From contig CM072152.1 in the NCBI GenBank assembly GCA_036850595.1, positions 3,987,640 to 4,051,639 of the forward strand: a stretch of DNA of 64,000 nt. The letters are read 5' to 3'. Both the position numbers and the translations under genes were made by a program. The DNA comes from Rhyacichthys aspro. Lineage: Eukaryota > Chordata > Actinopteri > Gobiiformes > Rhyacichthyidae. Under the pieces are notes generated by a model. It saw nothing but the letters and a program-made list of their open reading frames with translations. It searched no databases and was not told the DNA's origin. How positions within the stretch are numbered: the stretch's first letter is position 1; every line of letters starts with the position of its first letter. Shown one piece after another: positions 14,141 to 26,502 of this stretch.

Positions 14141-14730
14141 AAGGAACTATACGTTAGAATTTTATCTGGAAAATTTACCCAGCCATCTACTCTATTAGGT
14201 AACCTTAAGTTGCCTGCCTCTATTGACAACACATATTGTTTTATGGCATCCATCACCTCACGTCTAATCTTTGTTTTACAAACACAAACTTAATACTGGT
14301 AGCATTACACAACAGGACCTTAGAACCAAATAGTTTATAGAAACTATCTCACAGATAACCCTGAATTAACAGACACACCACCATTGCAAAGTTGATAGAG
14401 GGTTAGGGTTGCACATGACTCTGGGCAGAGCAGCATTGCATTTTATTACCTGAGAATATGTTTAATGGCAATGCCAGTAGTTTGAGCGGAGTTGCCCTGC
14501 TCCACAGATGATTTAGGCAAGACAGAGCTGAAACAAGGTGTTAATGTGATGCTGATTGCAATCTATAAGTTAGGTATATGTCTTAGGGTTGCATATGATC
14601 AAATATCTAGTGCATGAATTCATCTAATAGCTGTTGTCTTACCTGAATACTAACTGTAAAAAGTAAACGTGAGGTATTTATAAGAGTGATATAGTGTTTT
14701 ATAAATAGGGTGTATGTAAGTTTTGTCCAA

Positions 14731-14911
14731 TGTTGTCAGTGTTTTATTAGCTGCAAACAACAGCACATGGAGGACCCAGAGTAACACACAATGGATCTTG
14801 GCTTCCTCATCAATGACTTTTATATTGAGATGAGCCTGCAAAACCTACATTAGATGCACATCACTATTATAGACATAGATCTGCTAACACAGCAGCCCAC
14901 ATAGTAAAATA
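14731..14911 (+). repeat. left arm of an imperfect inverted repeat pair
   Basis: The arm carries TTGTCAGTGTTTTATTA, then AGTAACAC, CTTGGCTTCCT, AAAACCTACATTA, AGACATAGATCTGCTAA and ACACAGCAGCC in that order. The reverse complement of 15873-16040 has the same blocks in the same order. The pair may be two opposed copies of one dispersed repeat or the ends of a decayed DNA element. Confidence 0.65.
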
Positions 14912-15039
14912 GAACAGAAAATGTGGCCTCTAGATGGCACATATCCTTAAAACAACATTGTACTGCTTTCACATTTCAAACATTTCACACTGTCACATCG
15001 TCTTCAAGGATCCCCATCATATTTCATATTTAAGACTCT

Positions 15040-15560
15040 TGTAATGTACCGGTTTAGTGTTTCTCCAAAGGGATGCAGGACTCGAGTTACACTCCGCTTT
15101 CCTCCTCAATTTGATGAGGTCTCCTGCCGGTATCACACCACCAGACTCTAGTTTCACCGTGCGATCTTTTGATACTCCCCTCTCTTCAAAACATCACCGG
15201 CACCGAAGACGGATTGAATTAGCCATTTGTGGTGTATTTATCTCGATCTGAGAGTAATGCGCTGCTCTCTGTCTTAGCACTCAAGCTCAATGAAAACAAT
15301 AAATGGTACCCTTATCTGCCGGAGTGAAATCAAGATAGGCGGTAGAAAGCTGTGAGTTATTTGTGGTTGATTTGGAAGGGAAGGACAGGGACAGGAAATG
15401 GACACCCCTCTCACGTTACCTTGTGCTTTACAGTGGGAGACGGGCAGAGGGAAGGGTTTTAATCAGCCCAAAGCTGTGCCTCTAATGTGAAAGTGTCAGC
15501 GATGTGCCTCGGCCCCGCAATGAGTGAATTTGGTCAAGTCTTGTGTTAAATTGAAAACGG
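15040..15560. promoter_or_regulatory. candidate conserved non-coding block between inverted repeat arms
   Basis: CpG-bearing, repeat-free sequence (CATCACCGGCACCGAAGACGG and TTATCTGCCGGAGTG segments) in the spacer between the arms at 14731-14911 and 15873-16040. Confidence 0.4.
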
Positions 15561-15872
15561 GGCCAGTGGGATTTGAAGGTGAGAGGACAGGGGACTCGGT
15601 GGAAGCTACATCTTGGTCAATTATCGCAGTCTCTTGTGCTCAACAGCATGTCTGGTCTCTGTCTGCTGCGCTACGCAATAGGAAAAAAAGAGAAAACGCA
15701 AAAATACGTAGAATTGCATTTTTATGGGGTTGTCTGAGGTACTTATGGTTAGTGTAGTGAGCAGCCACACAAACTGTTATAGACCCTTCCTAGGACAAAG
15801 TCATAAAACAAACATATCCATTGCGACAACAGAAGTAACAGTGTTTCTATAGATGTATTTTCATTTCATTAG

Positions 15873-16040
15873 TGTGTTGGCTGCTGTGTTGTTTACCATT
15901 AGCAGATCTATGTCTAAAAGTGACATGCATTTACCTTAATGTAGGTTTTACAGTTTAGTGATGCATATCAACAGTTATTGATAAGGAAGCCAAAGTCCTT
16001 TGTGTGGTGTTACTTTGTGTTAATAAAACACTGACAATGC
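15873..16040 (-). repeat. right arm of the imperfect inverted repeat pair
   Basis: Its reverse complement matches 14731-14911 over most of its length with small indels. The spacer of about 960 bp holds a complex CpG-bearing block (15040-15560), not transposase-like sequence. Confidence 0.65.
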
Positions 16041-17059
16041 TGATGAATAGATAATATTTGGTTATAAACATTTAGTACCAAAACCCTCCTATAGCATACC
16101 TGAACAGTTGAAACAGTTTAAAAGGACTGTATTATTAGTCTTTTATTAATACTATACTATAGTATTTATGTTTCGAAACCGCAATCTTGACAGGATACTT
16201 GTCAATGGGCTGTCTTACATATATAGATTTGTAATATCACCCATCACCACTAGATGGAGTCAGGAGCTACTGCAGCACTCTGCCTCATACCCCTCAGTCT
16301 GGCATGATCAGGACCTTCCATACTATAGGAAGTATAATACTATAAGAAGAATGTCTTGTCAGTGTTGTGAAGGGGCAGCTGGATGTATAGTTCAGAGTTC
16401 TCCTGCCAGCTAGGACACTAAATGGCACTGCAGTATTTATTCTATATACATTCCCTTTTTTGTCAGAATGGTTCTCACCTGTGTGAATGGGACCTAGATA
16501 GATATGGCTGGGCCTAATAACTACAATTTAGCTGTGTCAAATGTAACATTTGAGCTACTGTAGGTGACACTCATCATATAAATGCTCCTATGGCCTCTTT
16601 ATGCCCTGCCCTCGAGCTCTGCACTTACGCTGCAACTGCATGCCCTGGCATATCCCCGCGGTGTCCAGGTGCGATGTGGGGAGCCAGAGATCTTACTTTT
16701 TTGCACCAGCCAACTCGCCACCAAGCAGAAAAACTTATAAGGGGGAAAATGAGTTACCCACCACTACTATTTATATGAGCATGCGTGCAGTCTATTTTAA
16801 CCACCTCGGCAGCCGCCAAGACTCCAACACACCCCATATTTTAAACAGATGTTGAGGAAAGAAGGAAAGTCTTACAAGAGTCCTGCAATCACAATAATTA
16901 TCTTTATGGGTGGATGTTTACAAAGTGTTAATGTGATATTGCACAGAGCCATTTTATGTGTTAACCCTGATACATTCTTTTGTCTGTTACACACCTTGTA
17001 GTTTTTTAAGTGAAGCCATGAGAGTTTATAAATGTCTTCCCAGCTTTCTTCAAAGTTAG

Positions 17060-17930
17060 AAAAGAACACGTACAGCGAACGGTGATCCCTCTTCTGCCTG
17101 TCCCCTCCTCGTCTACCGCCGATGAATCATGCCGAGTGGATGCGCCTCTTTTGATAGACAGCCCATGAAGCACCAGCAGTAATTTGTAGCCACGGGGCAA
17201 CAGTGCTGTTCTAACCTGTCCTCCTGCCAAGCACTCATATCTGATCCAGGTCGTATGAGAAAATGCTAATCATAACTCATCCTGCTCTGGATTCCATTCA
17301 ATTTATGTGTGTCTTGAAGTTTTTATTATTTATTTACTGATGAGGCAAGTCAAATTGAAAATGATCCTATGTAGGCTGATCGCTAATAGAATAGCCTCGT
17401 TTTGCTCCAGGGAAGTTTGTTTTTAGAGCATATTAGCTTTGGCGCATTGTCTCTCAGGAATCGTTGTTTAATTTGAATAATCACAAAAAAAAAGTGTGTT
17501 CTTTTGGGTTTGCGAAGACGGCAGCGTCCCAGATGAATAAAGAAGTAAATGAGGGGAAAGAAAACAGGTAATTACGCTGAAGCTGCAAATGAATGACCCA
17601 CTGACCCCGAGTCCTAATTGATTTTGTCGACACAAATCATCTTTATCTTCCCCCCCTTTTTCAACGTGTTTGGTGTCTTTTAGCTATTTTTTTCAGATGT
17701 AATTAATTGGCTTTATGAATAAAGAATCAAATACTGGAAGCCGACTGTGGCTCTTTCATTTACTGGCAGAGCAATTCTACATCTGGAATGATGTCACATT
17801 CTGGCAGAAGAGCAAAGACTTTACCTTTGATGAGAGTGATCATGTCGGCACCAAATTTTACAGCTATATTTACTGTTTAATGCACTCTAGGCAAAAGGGT
17901 CAAATCCATCCTTTTGGAAGTTTTTACAGG
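17060..17930. promoter_or_regulatory. candidate conserved non-coding block with DR2 and TAATTA
   Basis: Complex sequence containing GGTAATTACGCTGAAGC (TAATTA near 17569), the DR2 element at 17594-17607 and TCCTAATTGATTTTGTCGAC. The frame at 17715-17933 is not coding-like. Confidence 0.45.
17594..17607 (-). promoter_or_regulatory. DR2-type nuclear receptor (retinoic acid) element candidate
   Basis: On the minus strand the sequence reads GGGTCA GT GGGTCA: two identical half-sites in direct repeat with a 2-bp spacer, the DR2 arrangement bound by RAR/RXR. It sits inside a complex repeat-free block, 25 bp from a TAATTA core. Binding is not shown. Confidence 0.35.
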
Positions 17931-17939
17931 TAAAAAAAA

Positions 17940-19250
17940 ATGACAACAAGGCTATTAGAAAACTGAAAAGTAATAAAAGTAATTAAGCAGCAAAAGAGAT
18001 TGCTAAAGATATATAGATATTGGTATTTGTTCAATTAAGGGAGCTGCTTGTCTGCCACTTATAATAATAGCCCCAAATTTTAGCATTGTGGTTAACTGAA
18101 ATTTCCACATATCCTTTTTCCATTACTTACAGTACTCATAGGACTGCGGTCTTGGCTGAGAAGTCCAGACTTCCCTCTCCCAAGACACCTCCTCTAAAAT
18201 CTTAATGAAAATCTTGAGGCGACTACAGGTTAACCTAGAAACATGGCTCTGAGAAGGTGTTCCACAAGGTGTTCTAATTTTCTCTTTTTAATGTTTTTTT
18301 TTTTTTTTCCCAAGTCATTAATTTGAAAGAAAACATCCGTAGCAAAATAAATCATCAGCTTACTGAGTCAATATGTCCACTGACACTCAAGTTTTGACAA
18401 GGTAATATACATTGACGCATGTAACTTTTTCATCTGGCAAATGATATATAATTAAGGACTTTCTATCAAGCAAATGGTAGTGTATGGTGAGGTTCTTATA
18501 AACATTAAATAATATATTCAAAGATACTGACTTATTAAATAAAAACTGGTCTATAACTAATATTTTCGGCCATTCTTCTTTTTTACTCATCTTGCTCTAC
18601 ATTAGTTTGAATTTGACAACGCTTAATGTGATGTGTGTATATTTGAAGTAGGCTTGTATATGGCACTTGTGTGTAGTTACCCGTACTTGTATATATTACC
18701 TGTAGTAGATTGCTCTCCGTGTGAGCCAGCCAGGTAGCATACAGCTGTATACAAGTGGTCTTTAGTGTCAGTTTCTGTTAAGAAGCACCTTATACATGCC
18801 TTTTTCAAAGTTCATTGCAGTAAAATTAATGTTATTTTTGGTCACTATAGTGCTGTTCATTGCATCAATACTCCTCTCAGCAGACATAAACCCCTTTACC
18901 AATCAGCTGAGTGAGCCTCTCAGAAGGTGCTGCGGTGGAAATACACTAATACAGTATGTAGTACCCAGAACAACTGGTGTCTCACTGTTTTTTAATGTAC
19001 TTACTACTTACTTTCCCTGACACTAAATACCTGCAAGTTCTCCAGACTTTATTCACAAAGAAATCCACTATAAGTAACACTAGTCTATAAACGTAGCACA
19101 TGCAACATAACTTCACAATCCCGGAATATCACTTAGATGACTAAGAGTAACAGATGCTTGGTACTTCAGCTGAAGTTTTTGCATTCTGACTCACGTTAAA
19201 CAAACACAGAGGTGGAAAAACTTGAACTGCCGCAGTGTGTGTTTCAGAAA
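17940..19250. other. AT-rich intronic stretch, nothing recognised
   Basis: Low-complexity sequence with poly-T near 18295. No gene, RNA or clear repeat is seen. Confidence 0.45.
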
Positions 19251-19629
19251 TAGCAGTGTTTTAATAGTGCATGCCCCGGGTCAGCCTCACCAACTGGACT
19301 GTGAGTGTATGCCAACTTCCAACGCAACACTGTATGTGCAAGTGTCTGGGTGATGACACGTGCTACTTTGCATGTAAATTCTTTAGTGATTCACCTCCGA
19401 GTGAACCCACCGAGAGCGATTCTGGTGCTGGCTTAAAGACAGAGGTGTGTTTTTATGACTAGGTGAGGCACGTCCTCTCCAAGGCCCCCAAGCACTGTAT
19501 CCCTCAACCCTCCCCTTTAATCACTGTATCAACCGCTCTCATAAACTCCATGAGCTGTATACTGGCGTGTGTGTTTTTGCGCCTCCGACAGTGTGTGTAT
19601 ATGCCTTGGCGAGTATGTGCCCTTCCTTG

Positions 19630-20460
19630 TTTCGCCATTTTTAAACCTAATCAGCAAAAATAAAAGCCATTGTAAGCTCGCTCATATTAAAGCGGTGATT
19701 ATTGGTAATAAATACTTTTTATACACACTTATTACAAAGGCAGTTTTCTTCTTGCGCTTAATGAGAGTAATTTGATTTGCTTGAGAGATTACAGTTTCCT
19801 AGAATTAATGCGGCAATCCCCCATTCCGAGATAGAGTGAGATCTAAGATTCTTCACAGGTCGTGTGCTGCTAGATGCACCCCTCTCACATAGCGGCTAAT
19901 GGAGTTGAACAGCAGTCTGTCATCCCCCCGCCCGCCGCCCCAACAGCTCTATAGCCCACATGCCCTTGGTTCCTGCAGTGCTTGTTGTTTGGGCCACTTC
20001 TGCCACCTGCGTTTTACTTTTTCGGACTGTTCACGTCTGTCTCCGCAAAGTCTCTGAAAAACTGGGGGATGGTGATTTATTGTATATATGCAATGTTCAG
20101 TCATCAGTGAAAATGTAACATCTGGAGAAATTATTCAGCCAGTTGTGCTAATTCAAACGTGCCACACCAAGATGCATTTTATTCATTAATTTCTCAAACG
20201 TGCCATAGTTTTCATGTTTGCCGTTTAATATTTTCTTTCCATGTTTGTCAAGTCTCTGCTAGATTAGTGCATAGCTTAATTTGTGATCATCTTCTTCACT
20301 AACATTTATTGAAAGCTGCAGGTCTTAACGCCTAAAGCCGAAGGTGGCTCAAGCTGATTGAGGCCAGCCAATTCTGTCTCCACTCTGCACTGTGCATGTT
20401 AATTAAGCTTGCAGTGCGGGATGACAAGATGCTTACACTTCCCATAGATTATACAAGCAA
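19630..20460. promoter_or_regulatory. candidate conserved non-coding block
   Basis: Segments such as AAGCGGTGATTATTGGTAAT, CTTGCGCTTAATGAGAGTAA and TGTTAATTAAGCTTGCAGTG sit in repeat-free DNA. They include inverted CCAAT-like and homeodomain cores but no CpG island. Confidence 0.4.
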
Positions 20461-21043
20461 GCCAATGACTTAGGACTGTTAAAGGTAAATGTGCTTCAAT
20501 ACAAGTAAATTGTTGTTAATGTTCTCAACAAATAACTCTCTACAACTTGTGGTAAAATAGTTACAATCTCTGTTTTTTTAACCTTTCACAGTTCTTTAAA
20601 AATGAATGTCTGCCTCAACCTTGCCCCAAATAGAGGCCATCCTTGAAAAATGAGCCATATTTGGCTTTTCATTAGGTTATTGTATTAAATAATTCCCATG
20701 TGTGTAATAGAAGGCTGGTGACATATCACAGGTATTTTAATGTAGATTATTCAGAACAGCAAACTTTCCCTTACTCTACACTTTTAGGACGCTATATATT
20801 TTGTACATTTTGTGCTGAGGTTGGGAAAATATTCATTCATATATTTTGAGGATTCTGTAAACATCTTTACCACAGTCCACTGTTCAAACTTTAAACTTTT
20901 CTATTCCCTTACCAATATTGACTTTTTATTTGACACATTATAAAATTCCATGTAGCTTTTACAGAATGCACTTGATTTCTCAACATCAGATAGCTGTATT
21001 CTGTAACAGTGCATATCCTTCAAAATATTATAGAAAAATCTTT

Positions 21044-21224
21044 GGTTGTTGACTGGGTAGACTGCTGCTCAGAGCGATATTGCTCAACTGGAGGGACCTG
21101 GGCTTGACTCGTGGCTCTGGTCGACCTCATGCAAGTCATCCCTCCAATGCCTAATCATTCTTTCTTATCTAGCTACTTTCTACTCTGTCAAATAAAGGCT
21201 AGCCCAGAAATACATCTTAAAAAG
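21044..21224 (+). mobile_element. tRNA-derived SINE
   Basis: A polymerase III A-box-like TGGGTAGACTG (21054-21064) and a B-box-like GGCTTGACTCG (21101-21111) form a tRNA-type head. The body ends CTACTCTGTCAAATAAAGGC followed by AGCCCAGAAATACATCTTAAAAA, the tail style of common fish SINEs. It is about 180 bp and mutated, not a functional tRNA gene. Confidence 0.65.
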
Positions 21225-21270
21225 TCAACCCAGCAGCAGAACAATGAATTATAGTTCAAAGGCATTTTAT

Positions 21271-21690
21271 CTGTTCATACCCCGTTTTGTCACACCAACA
21301 TCTAGACATTCTAATAAGCCTCATGTAAATGGATTCTCCGTTGTATATGATGTAACACTTTTTCAGTTGGTCACTTTCTGAGTCCAATGTTTTGTGTCCA
21401 ATGTCTAAAGAAATGTTAAAACATTTCACAAAAAAACATATGTATTTATAAGAACCTTTCATGCAGATATTGGGATAACATTGTCAAAGCAGATAAAAAA
21501 AAGTGTAAAAAAGAGAACTTATCAAAAGTGAGACTACTTTGCATCATATCATCTGACTTTATAAGACGCTGTTGGAATACATTACAGTCCAGTGTGACGG
21601 CTGCTGTGTCTAGACCCTGCTGGATTTTATAACTCTTTATGGTTGGAACAATCAGATTTTTTTTTTCTTCTCTTTCTCATCCTTTTCTTT
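21271..21690 (+). repeat. duplicated blocks A and B, first copies
   Basis: Block A (21271-21340) carries CACACCAACATCTAGACATT then CTAATAAGCC and recurs at 22868-22922 and more weakly at 31655-31702. Block B (21581-21690) starts ATTACAGTCCAGTGTGACGG, has a TTTATGGTTGGAACAAT part and a T-rich end, and recurs at 23341-23435. Confidence 0.55.
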
Positions 21691-21699
21691 ATTCCTGGC

Positions 21700-22660
21700 G
21701 GCATCGGATCATATTACCCATCTTGGAATGACTTCAACAGAGACACTGCTATTCCCAGGGAGCTGTCTCTCTCCGCTGCAACTCAATCCATAGCCAATTG
21801 GAGCAGCCAGTGATTTATAGAAAATCCTCTTCTTCAGAGGAACTCTCGCTGCACACACTCACACTGGGAATTCTCCCTCGGCAGATCATCATGTGTTAGG
21901 TCTGAGGTCAGGACAGTTCAAGGCAGCGAGCGGCGGCGTGAAATGATGCACAGTTGTAAACCACAGACGGCCTTACAGAAGAGGCTGCACTTATGCAGTT
22001 TTAACCCTTGCGTCGTCTTAAGGGCAACAATGACCTAGCCGTCATTAAACGAGTGGAAAAACTGCAGAAATGACCTATTTTAACAGGAATTTTGATGACT
22101 TTGCCTACAGTGACTCAGTTAAAATCCTAGATTACTCTTGAATGTGAACCAGTGTGGTACTGGCTTAGTAGTGGTTTCATATGTCCTGGCTTTTGTCCGG
22201 TTGAATCTTGTTATAAATGTCAGTTTCTGGCTTCATATAAAAAACATTTAGAAATTCTATGAGGCTGTTATATTTGGGGTTCACTGGAGTAGACATTACA
22301 GAATACAAGGAGCACTCAAGGGTTAATGTATTATACATAAAACAAAAGCTACAAATAAAAATATGCACGCTGTGTCTTTAATGAAATCAACAAGATGCTT
22401 GAACCGCAAAGCTTCTCATGTGCTCTTTGGGCAGATGTCATTACTTATCCATCTCCTCTTGACCAACGGTCTGGGTTAGCTGCAGGCAGTGTCACGCTTG
22501 TTGTCTGCTTTCCTCATTATTAGTGGGATTATTCATCTAGCTGAGTTGGTTTTGCATCTACAGTGAGTTAAATAACGCCCCGTGGTGTAGAGGCTGAGCA
22601 GGGGTTAGCTGACAACAAACCATCAGTTTGGGCCCTCGAGCTCTGTGGCGCTATGTGACT
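21700..22660. promoter_or_regulatory. candidate regulatory sequence lying between duplicated blocks B and C
   Basis: Complex sequence with ATAGCCAATTGGAGC (direct and inverted CCAAT) near 21790 and GGCAGCGAGCGGCGGCGTG near 21920. It separates B from C in the first copy of the duplication but is absent from the second copy. Confidence 0.35.
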
Positions 22661-22676
22661 CTGTCTCGTTTTTCTT

Positions 22677-22770
22677 CCACTCCCGCACTTTTCTATAGCA
22701 CTGTAAAGACTCTATTCATCTGTATTTATTTAAATAGGATTGAAAGATTTCACTGGTTGCTAAGTCTCAG
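22677..22770 (+). repeat. duplicated block C, first copy
   Basis: GCACTTTTCTATAG, GTAAAGACT, ATTCATCT and AAATAGGATT in order match 23478-23565, which follows directly on the second B block. Confidence 0.55.
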
Positions 22771-22867
22771 TTGTATCAATTGCACTACAGTAGCTTATTA
22801 CAGGTGATACTGTATATAGCCACGAAACACAGAAAAACAATTTTTAAACATTTCATCTGTCAATACC

Positions 22868-22922
22868 TGTTCACTCACACCAATATCAAGACATTCTAAT
22901 AGGCCTTGTGAAAATGGAAAAT
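22868..22922 (+). repeat. duplicated block A, second copy
   Basis: CACACCAATATCAAGACATT then CTAATAGGCCTTGTGAAAATGG matches block A at 21271-21340. Confidence 0.55.
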
Positions 22923-23337
22923 CCCTTTTATAGCTCGGCCTCTGTTTATTTCTATTTCTATATCTATTTTTGACACTATATATTTGTCAGAGGTTATCGT
23001 TGGTGGTACGACTCGTCCTTGATCCTTTCACGTTGTTCAACCTGTGACCATCATTTAAAAGGAAAACAATGTACCATGACTAATTAATCACTTGTCAGAC
23101 CACGGCTTACCTGAGGCCTACAGGTCACTACTTCATCTGGTGGTAGAAAGATTGAGTAATATAAATATAAAAAGCTTCCCTGGTTGACACTTTCTTAGCC
23201 TTGTTAATATCTCTGGAAAAGGAAAATATTAGATATAGTTTATAATTATATATCATTTTTGTTTTTAGTTACTTTAACAAATATCAAAGCAGAAACAAAA
23301 TGTGTAAATGAAACAAATGGCCAAGCCGCTTTAGGAA

Positions 23338-23565
23338 TATATTACAGTCCAGTGTGACGCCTCCTGGGTCTTTTGTAACTTTATATGGTGGGGACAATTG
23401 ATTTTTTTCTTCTTTACTGATCCCTTTATTTCTAGCGGCAAGACTGTGGCAACTGTCTTGTCCTCCCTTCCCCTCTTGCACTTTTCTATAGTTGTGTAAA
23501 GACTACATTCATCTATATTCACCACAACTAAATAGGATTTAAAGGTTTTACTGGTCGTATCCCAA
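23338..23565 (+). repeat. duplicated blocks B and C, second copies, adjacent
   Basis: ATTACAGTCCAGTGTGACGC, CTTTATATGGTGGGGACAAT and a T-rich stretch (block B) are followed within about 40 bp by GCACTTTTCTATAG and AAATAGGATT (block C). In the first copy B and C are about 1 kb apart. Confidence 0.55.
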
Positions 23566-24099
23566 GTCTCGAGCGTATCAATAATGTTGAGTCCTCCGTC
23601 TATGAGACCAGGCCAGATCGCTCTTCCCATTCTAAACAATATCATTCGCGCATGATAAAACCCGCTCACAGTATTCTAGGTCTCACGCTGGGTTTTTGGA
23701 AGCGCCCAGTTTCCCAAGCACAACACTCTCTGCTACAAAGGTGATGCAACACTTCCAACAAAGATGCAATCTGGAGGAGCGCGTGGTTTTCTAACAGTCC
23801 ATTTAAGCACCCAGCGCAGTCGGTATGCCTCCCCGCCTTTCCTAGCACTTTATCAACTTGACGGATATTATCGCTGTATTCAGTGGTGGGCATCCCGAGG
23901 CATCATACGCGCAGAACAAAAAGCTAAGGTCAGGAAGAGAGGGGCTAGTGAGATCTGCCCACTGCATTGTTCCCAGACCATTTACGCTGTGTGTATTTTT
24001 TTTCTCTTTTTGTACTCTTCCATCTGGCCGACATCTAAATGACGCCCCGAGAGTCGACTGCTTCTCCGACCAATTTGCCTGCGTGACCTCCCTGTTTTA

Positions 24100-24700
24100 G
24101 TGCAGCCATTCCCAAGCAATGCGGCGTCCACATAAGAGACAGTGACATGCGGCTGTGCGCTGATAGACTTTCCAGTGGAGTGAATAAAATCAGCATCAGG
24201 CTAGTGGAGCTGATTACCCCAATATGAAAATGCAGTATCTTAATGGTACATATTTTCATGAGGCAGCCCAGTTGCCTTTCATTTTGTGCCTAATATGTCT
24301 ATTCTTATGAGTCATTTACTTCTTTAATTACCTTTAGCAGCAGATGCACAATGGTGTATTAATGTGAATGATTTTTACTGCCACTTTATCATACTGAGCC
24401 TGTGAAGTTGAAAGGCGTAATTGAGGTGGAAGAGCGGCTCGTGAGAGAAACAATATTTAGCTGACAGCTCGTCTTGTAGTCGGGGAGGCTGTTTATGAGT
24501 TTACACCGCACTAAAGCTGTAATAAACACCGTCTTCATTTTATAATGGCAGGGGGCGGAAATGCCTGTGCCGAGAAACGCCGCGGTTATTGAATCATCTC
24601 AGGAAGTTGTTGGGCATAATAAGACATCTGTGTATGCACTGGTTTGCTGTTGCTCGTGTTTCCCCATGCGTCTCCGCAGTCAGTTTACATGACGTTAGAT
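24100..24700. promoter_or_regulatory. candidate conserved non-coding block with SOX and homeodomain cores
   Basis: TTAATTA at 24324-24330 and ACAATGG (SOX-like) at 24348-24354 lie in long repeat-free sequence that becomes CpG-bearing near GAGAAACGCCGCGG (about 24570). Confidence 0.45.
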
Positions 24701-26159
24701 AAATGGATTTATTGTGTTAGTCTAAATAAAAGCAGATTTGAAAAAGCACATAAACATAACAAACATGATACTTAATCAAAATTTCAAATTCATTAATTCT
24801 ACACCAGCCAAACTCTCCAGTTGATATTCTGAACCCATCTTGCGTTATTTTAAAAGCTTGATTTTTTTTTTCTCTTAACATAAAAATTTGTTTAAATACA
24901 ATTATTCCAACAAGTAGTGTTGTAGTGCTCTTGTCATGTCTTGCTCTCAAGAGTTTTGAAAACAACTCTCTTTTTTATTTAATACGCAAACTCACTTTCT
25001 CAATTTCAGACACAAGCCCCCTTTACATTGCAATTCCAGTCTGTCTTCTGTCTGGACACATTGGGTATGATCAACATGTTCTTTTCACACTCTAGATGTG
25101 TCCCTTGGCTCGTTAGACATATTATGTATTAAGTGTAGGTTTACTTCACTGATGTCTTAGGTCAGGCCTGGACTCATACCCATTCACACCTCCACAGAGA
25201 TCTGAATACATCCGGATACATTTGATCCAGGCCTCCTTCAGATAAGTTCTAAAATATGATCTCTCAGGATGCATCTCTGGATGTGTTTAGCACATTCACA
25301 CCTTGCATTAAGAGACACCAGATATGATGTCTAATCTGATGGAGTGTTTGGTACTGGTCTTTTGACTGTTTCTTATTGGTCTCGGTTTTGTCACTATGGC
25401 TTTATTTGGCTACATCATCTTTGTATTGAAAACATAGTTTTATATAAAAAAAATCTTCTCTCACTCTGCCTCCTTTTCCCAAAACACTAACCTTCCATGA
25501 GTGTGGACTTGGCCTAAACTGGGACTGTTTCCAATGTATCACCCACTCGTCTTGCTCTTGCCTCCATGGTCTTGATGTGCTTCTGTCCCAGATATGACCT
25601 AAGGAACACTATAAGGGGGCCATGGAGGACTTTGGATCTTACACCAAGACAACTAAAACACAGGTTCCAACTACTTCACAGTAACACTACAAGAAACTTT
25701 AACCAAACATGAAAGACAAAATGGCAAATGACAGAGGAGGATCTGTAGATGTAGAATGCTTTAAACAGCCACCAGTTGGTTGCTAACGAGGTTGATGGTC
25801 ACTTGTTTGGTTTGTGATAAGTCAACTGGAAAAAGTTCCAAGAAGCTGAAAGGGGGAAATTTGCCAGCTCTTGTAGCCAAGTCAAGCATACTTTGGTCAA
25901 TAAATCCATTCCTCTCCTGGGCTACGACAAAGATAGTAGTCCAATTAAATGGCCCACTCAGCTGTGCATGTAAACATATTGAGCGTGTTTGCATGCATTT
26001 TAAAGCTAGGATATTAAATATTTGCTGCAAGCTAAAACTAATTTGCTCTGCTCCCAGTTGCTGCATGTGCAACTCTGACCATGTCATTTGCATGTGTGGT
26101 ATGTGTTTTGTTTGCCGCTTGTGTACTCTCCTCGCTGTGATTTTGTGATCCGGACCAGC

Positions 26160-26400
26160 GTGAATAGCGGCCTTCTTTAGCCATCTGTTGTTAAGCTGCT
26201 GGCCTAAGCGAGGCCGGGGGAATCCAAACAAACGCAGGCACACAGCAAACGGAAGCTGTCAAGCCCGCATAGCTGAGCTGACCTCTCGTCAGGCCGGCGG
26301 GAGGGGAGGGGGAGAGCTGCTGTACCAGGCTCGGAGCGCCCCAACAGCCGGCCGGGGCACTGTTTACTCTCCCCTCTGCACCCTCCTATCGCCCTTCCAT
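26160..26400 (+). promoter_or_regulatory. GC/CpG-rich island-like block
   Basis: About 15 CpGs fall in 200 bp, with GGCCGGCGGGAGGGGAGGGG and CAGCCGGCCGGGGC, in a CpG-poor setting 10 kb before the 36568 exon. It could be an alternative promoter or a 5' non-coding exon region, but no CCAAT or TATA arrangement as clear as at 51.1 kb is seen. Confidence 0.35.
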
Positions 26401-26502
26401 TCTTTCATCTGTCTGCACTCGTTTTTGCTGCCACCTCTCTTCTATCTCTACCTAATAACTTTGCTTTGGTCTTGTTTGCCTTTCACTCGTTTTAGGGGTC
26501 TG

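Noticed and set aside
21044..21224. A possible tRNA gene (A- and B-box-like motifs)
   Set aside because: No cloverleaf can be completed and a SINE body and tail follow; tRNA-derived SINE.
25761..26243. A 160-codon minus-strand open frame
   Set aside because: No recognisable motif; it overlaps a + strand frame of similar quality and the CpG-rich block, where stop codons are rarer.
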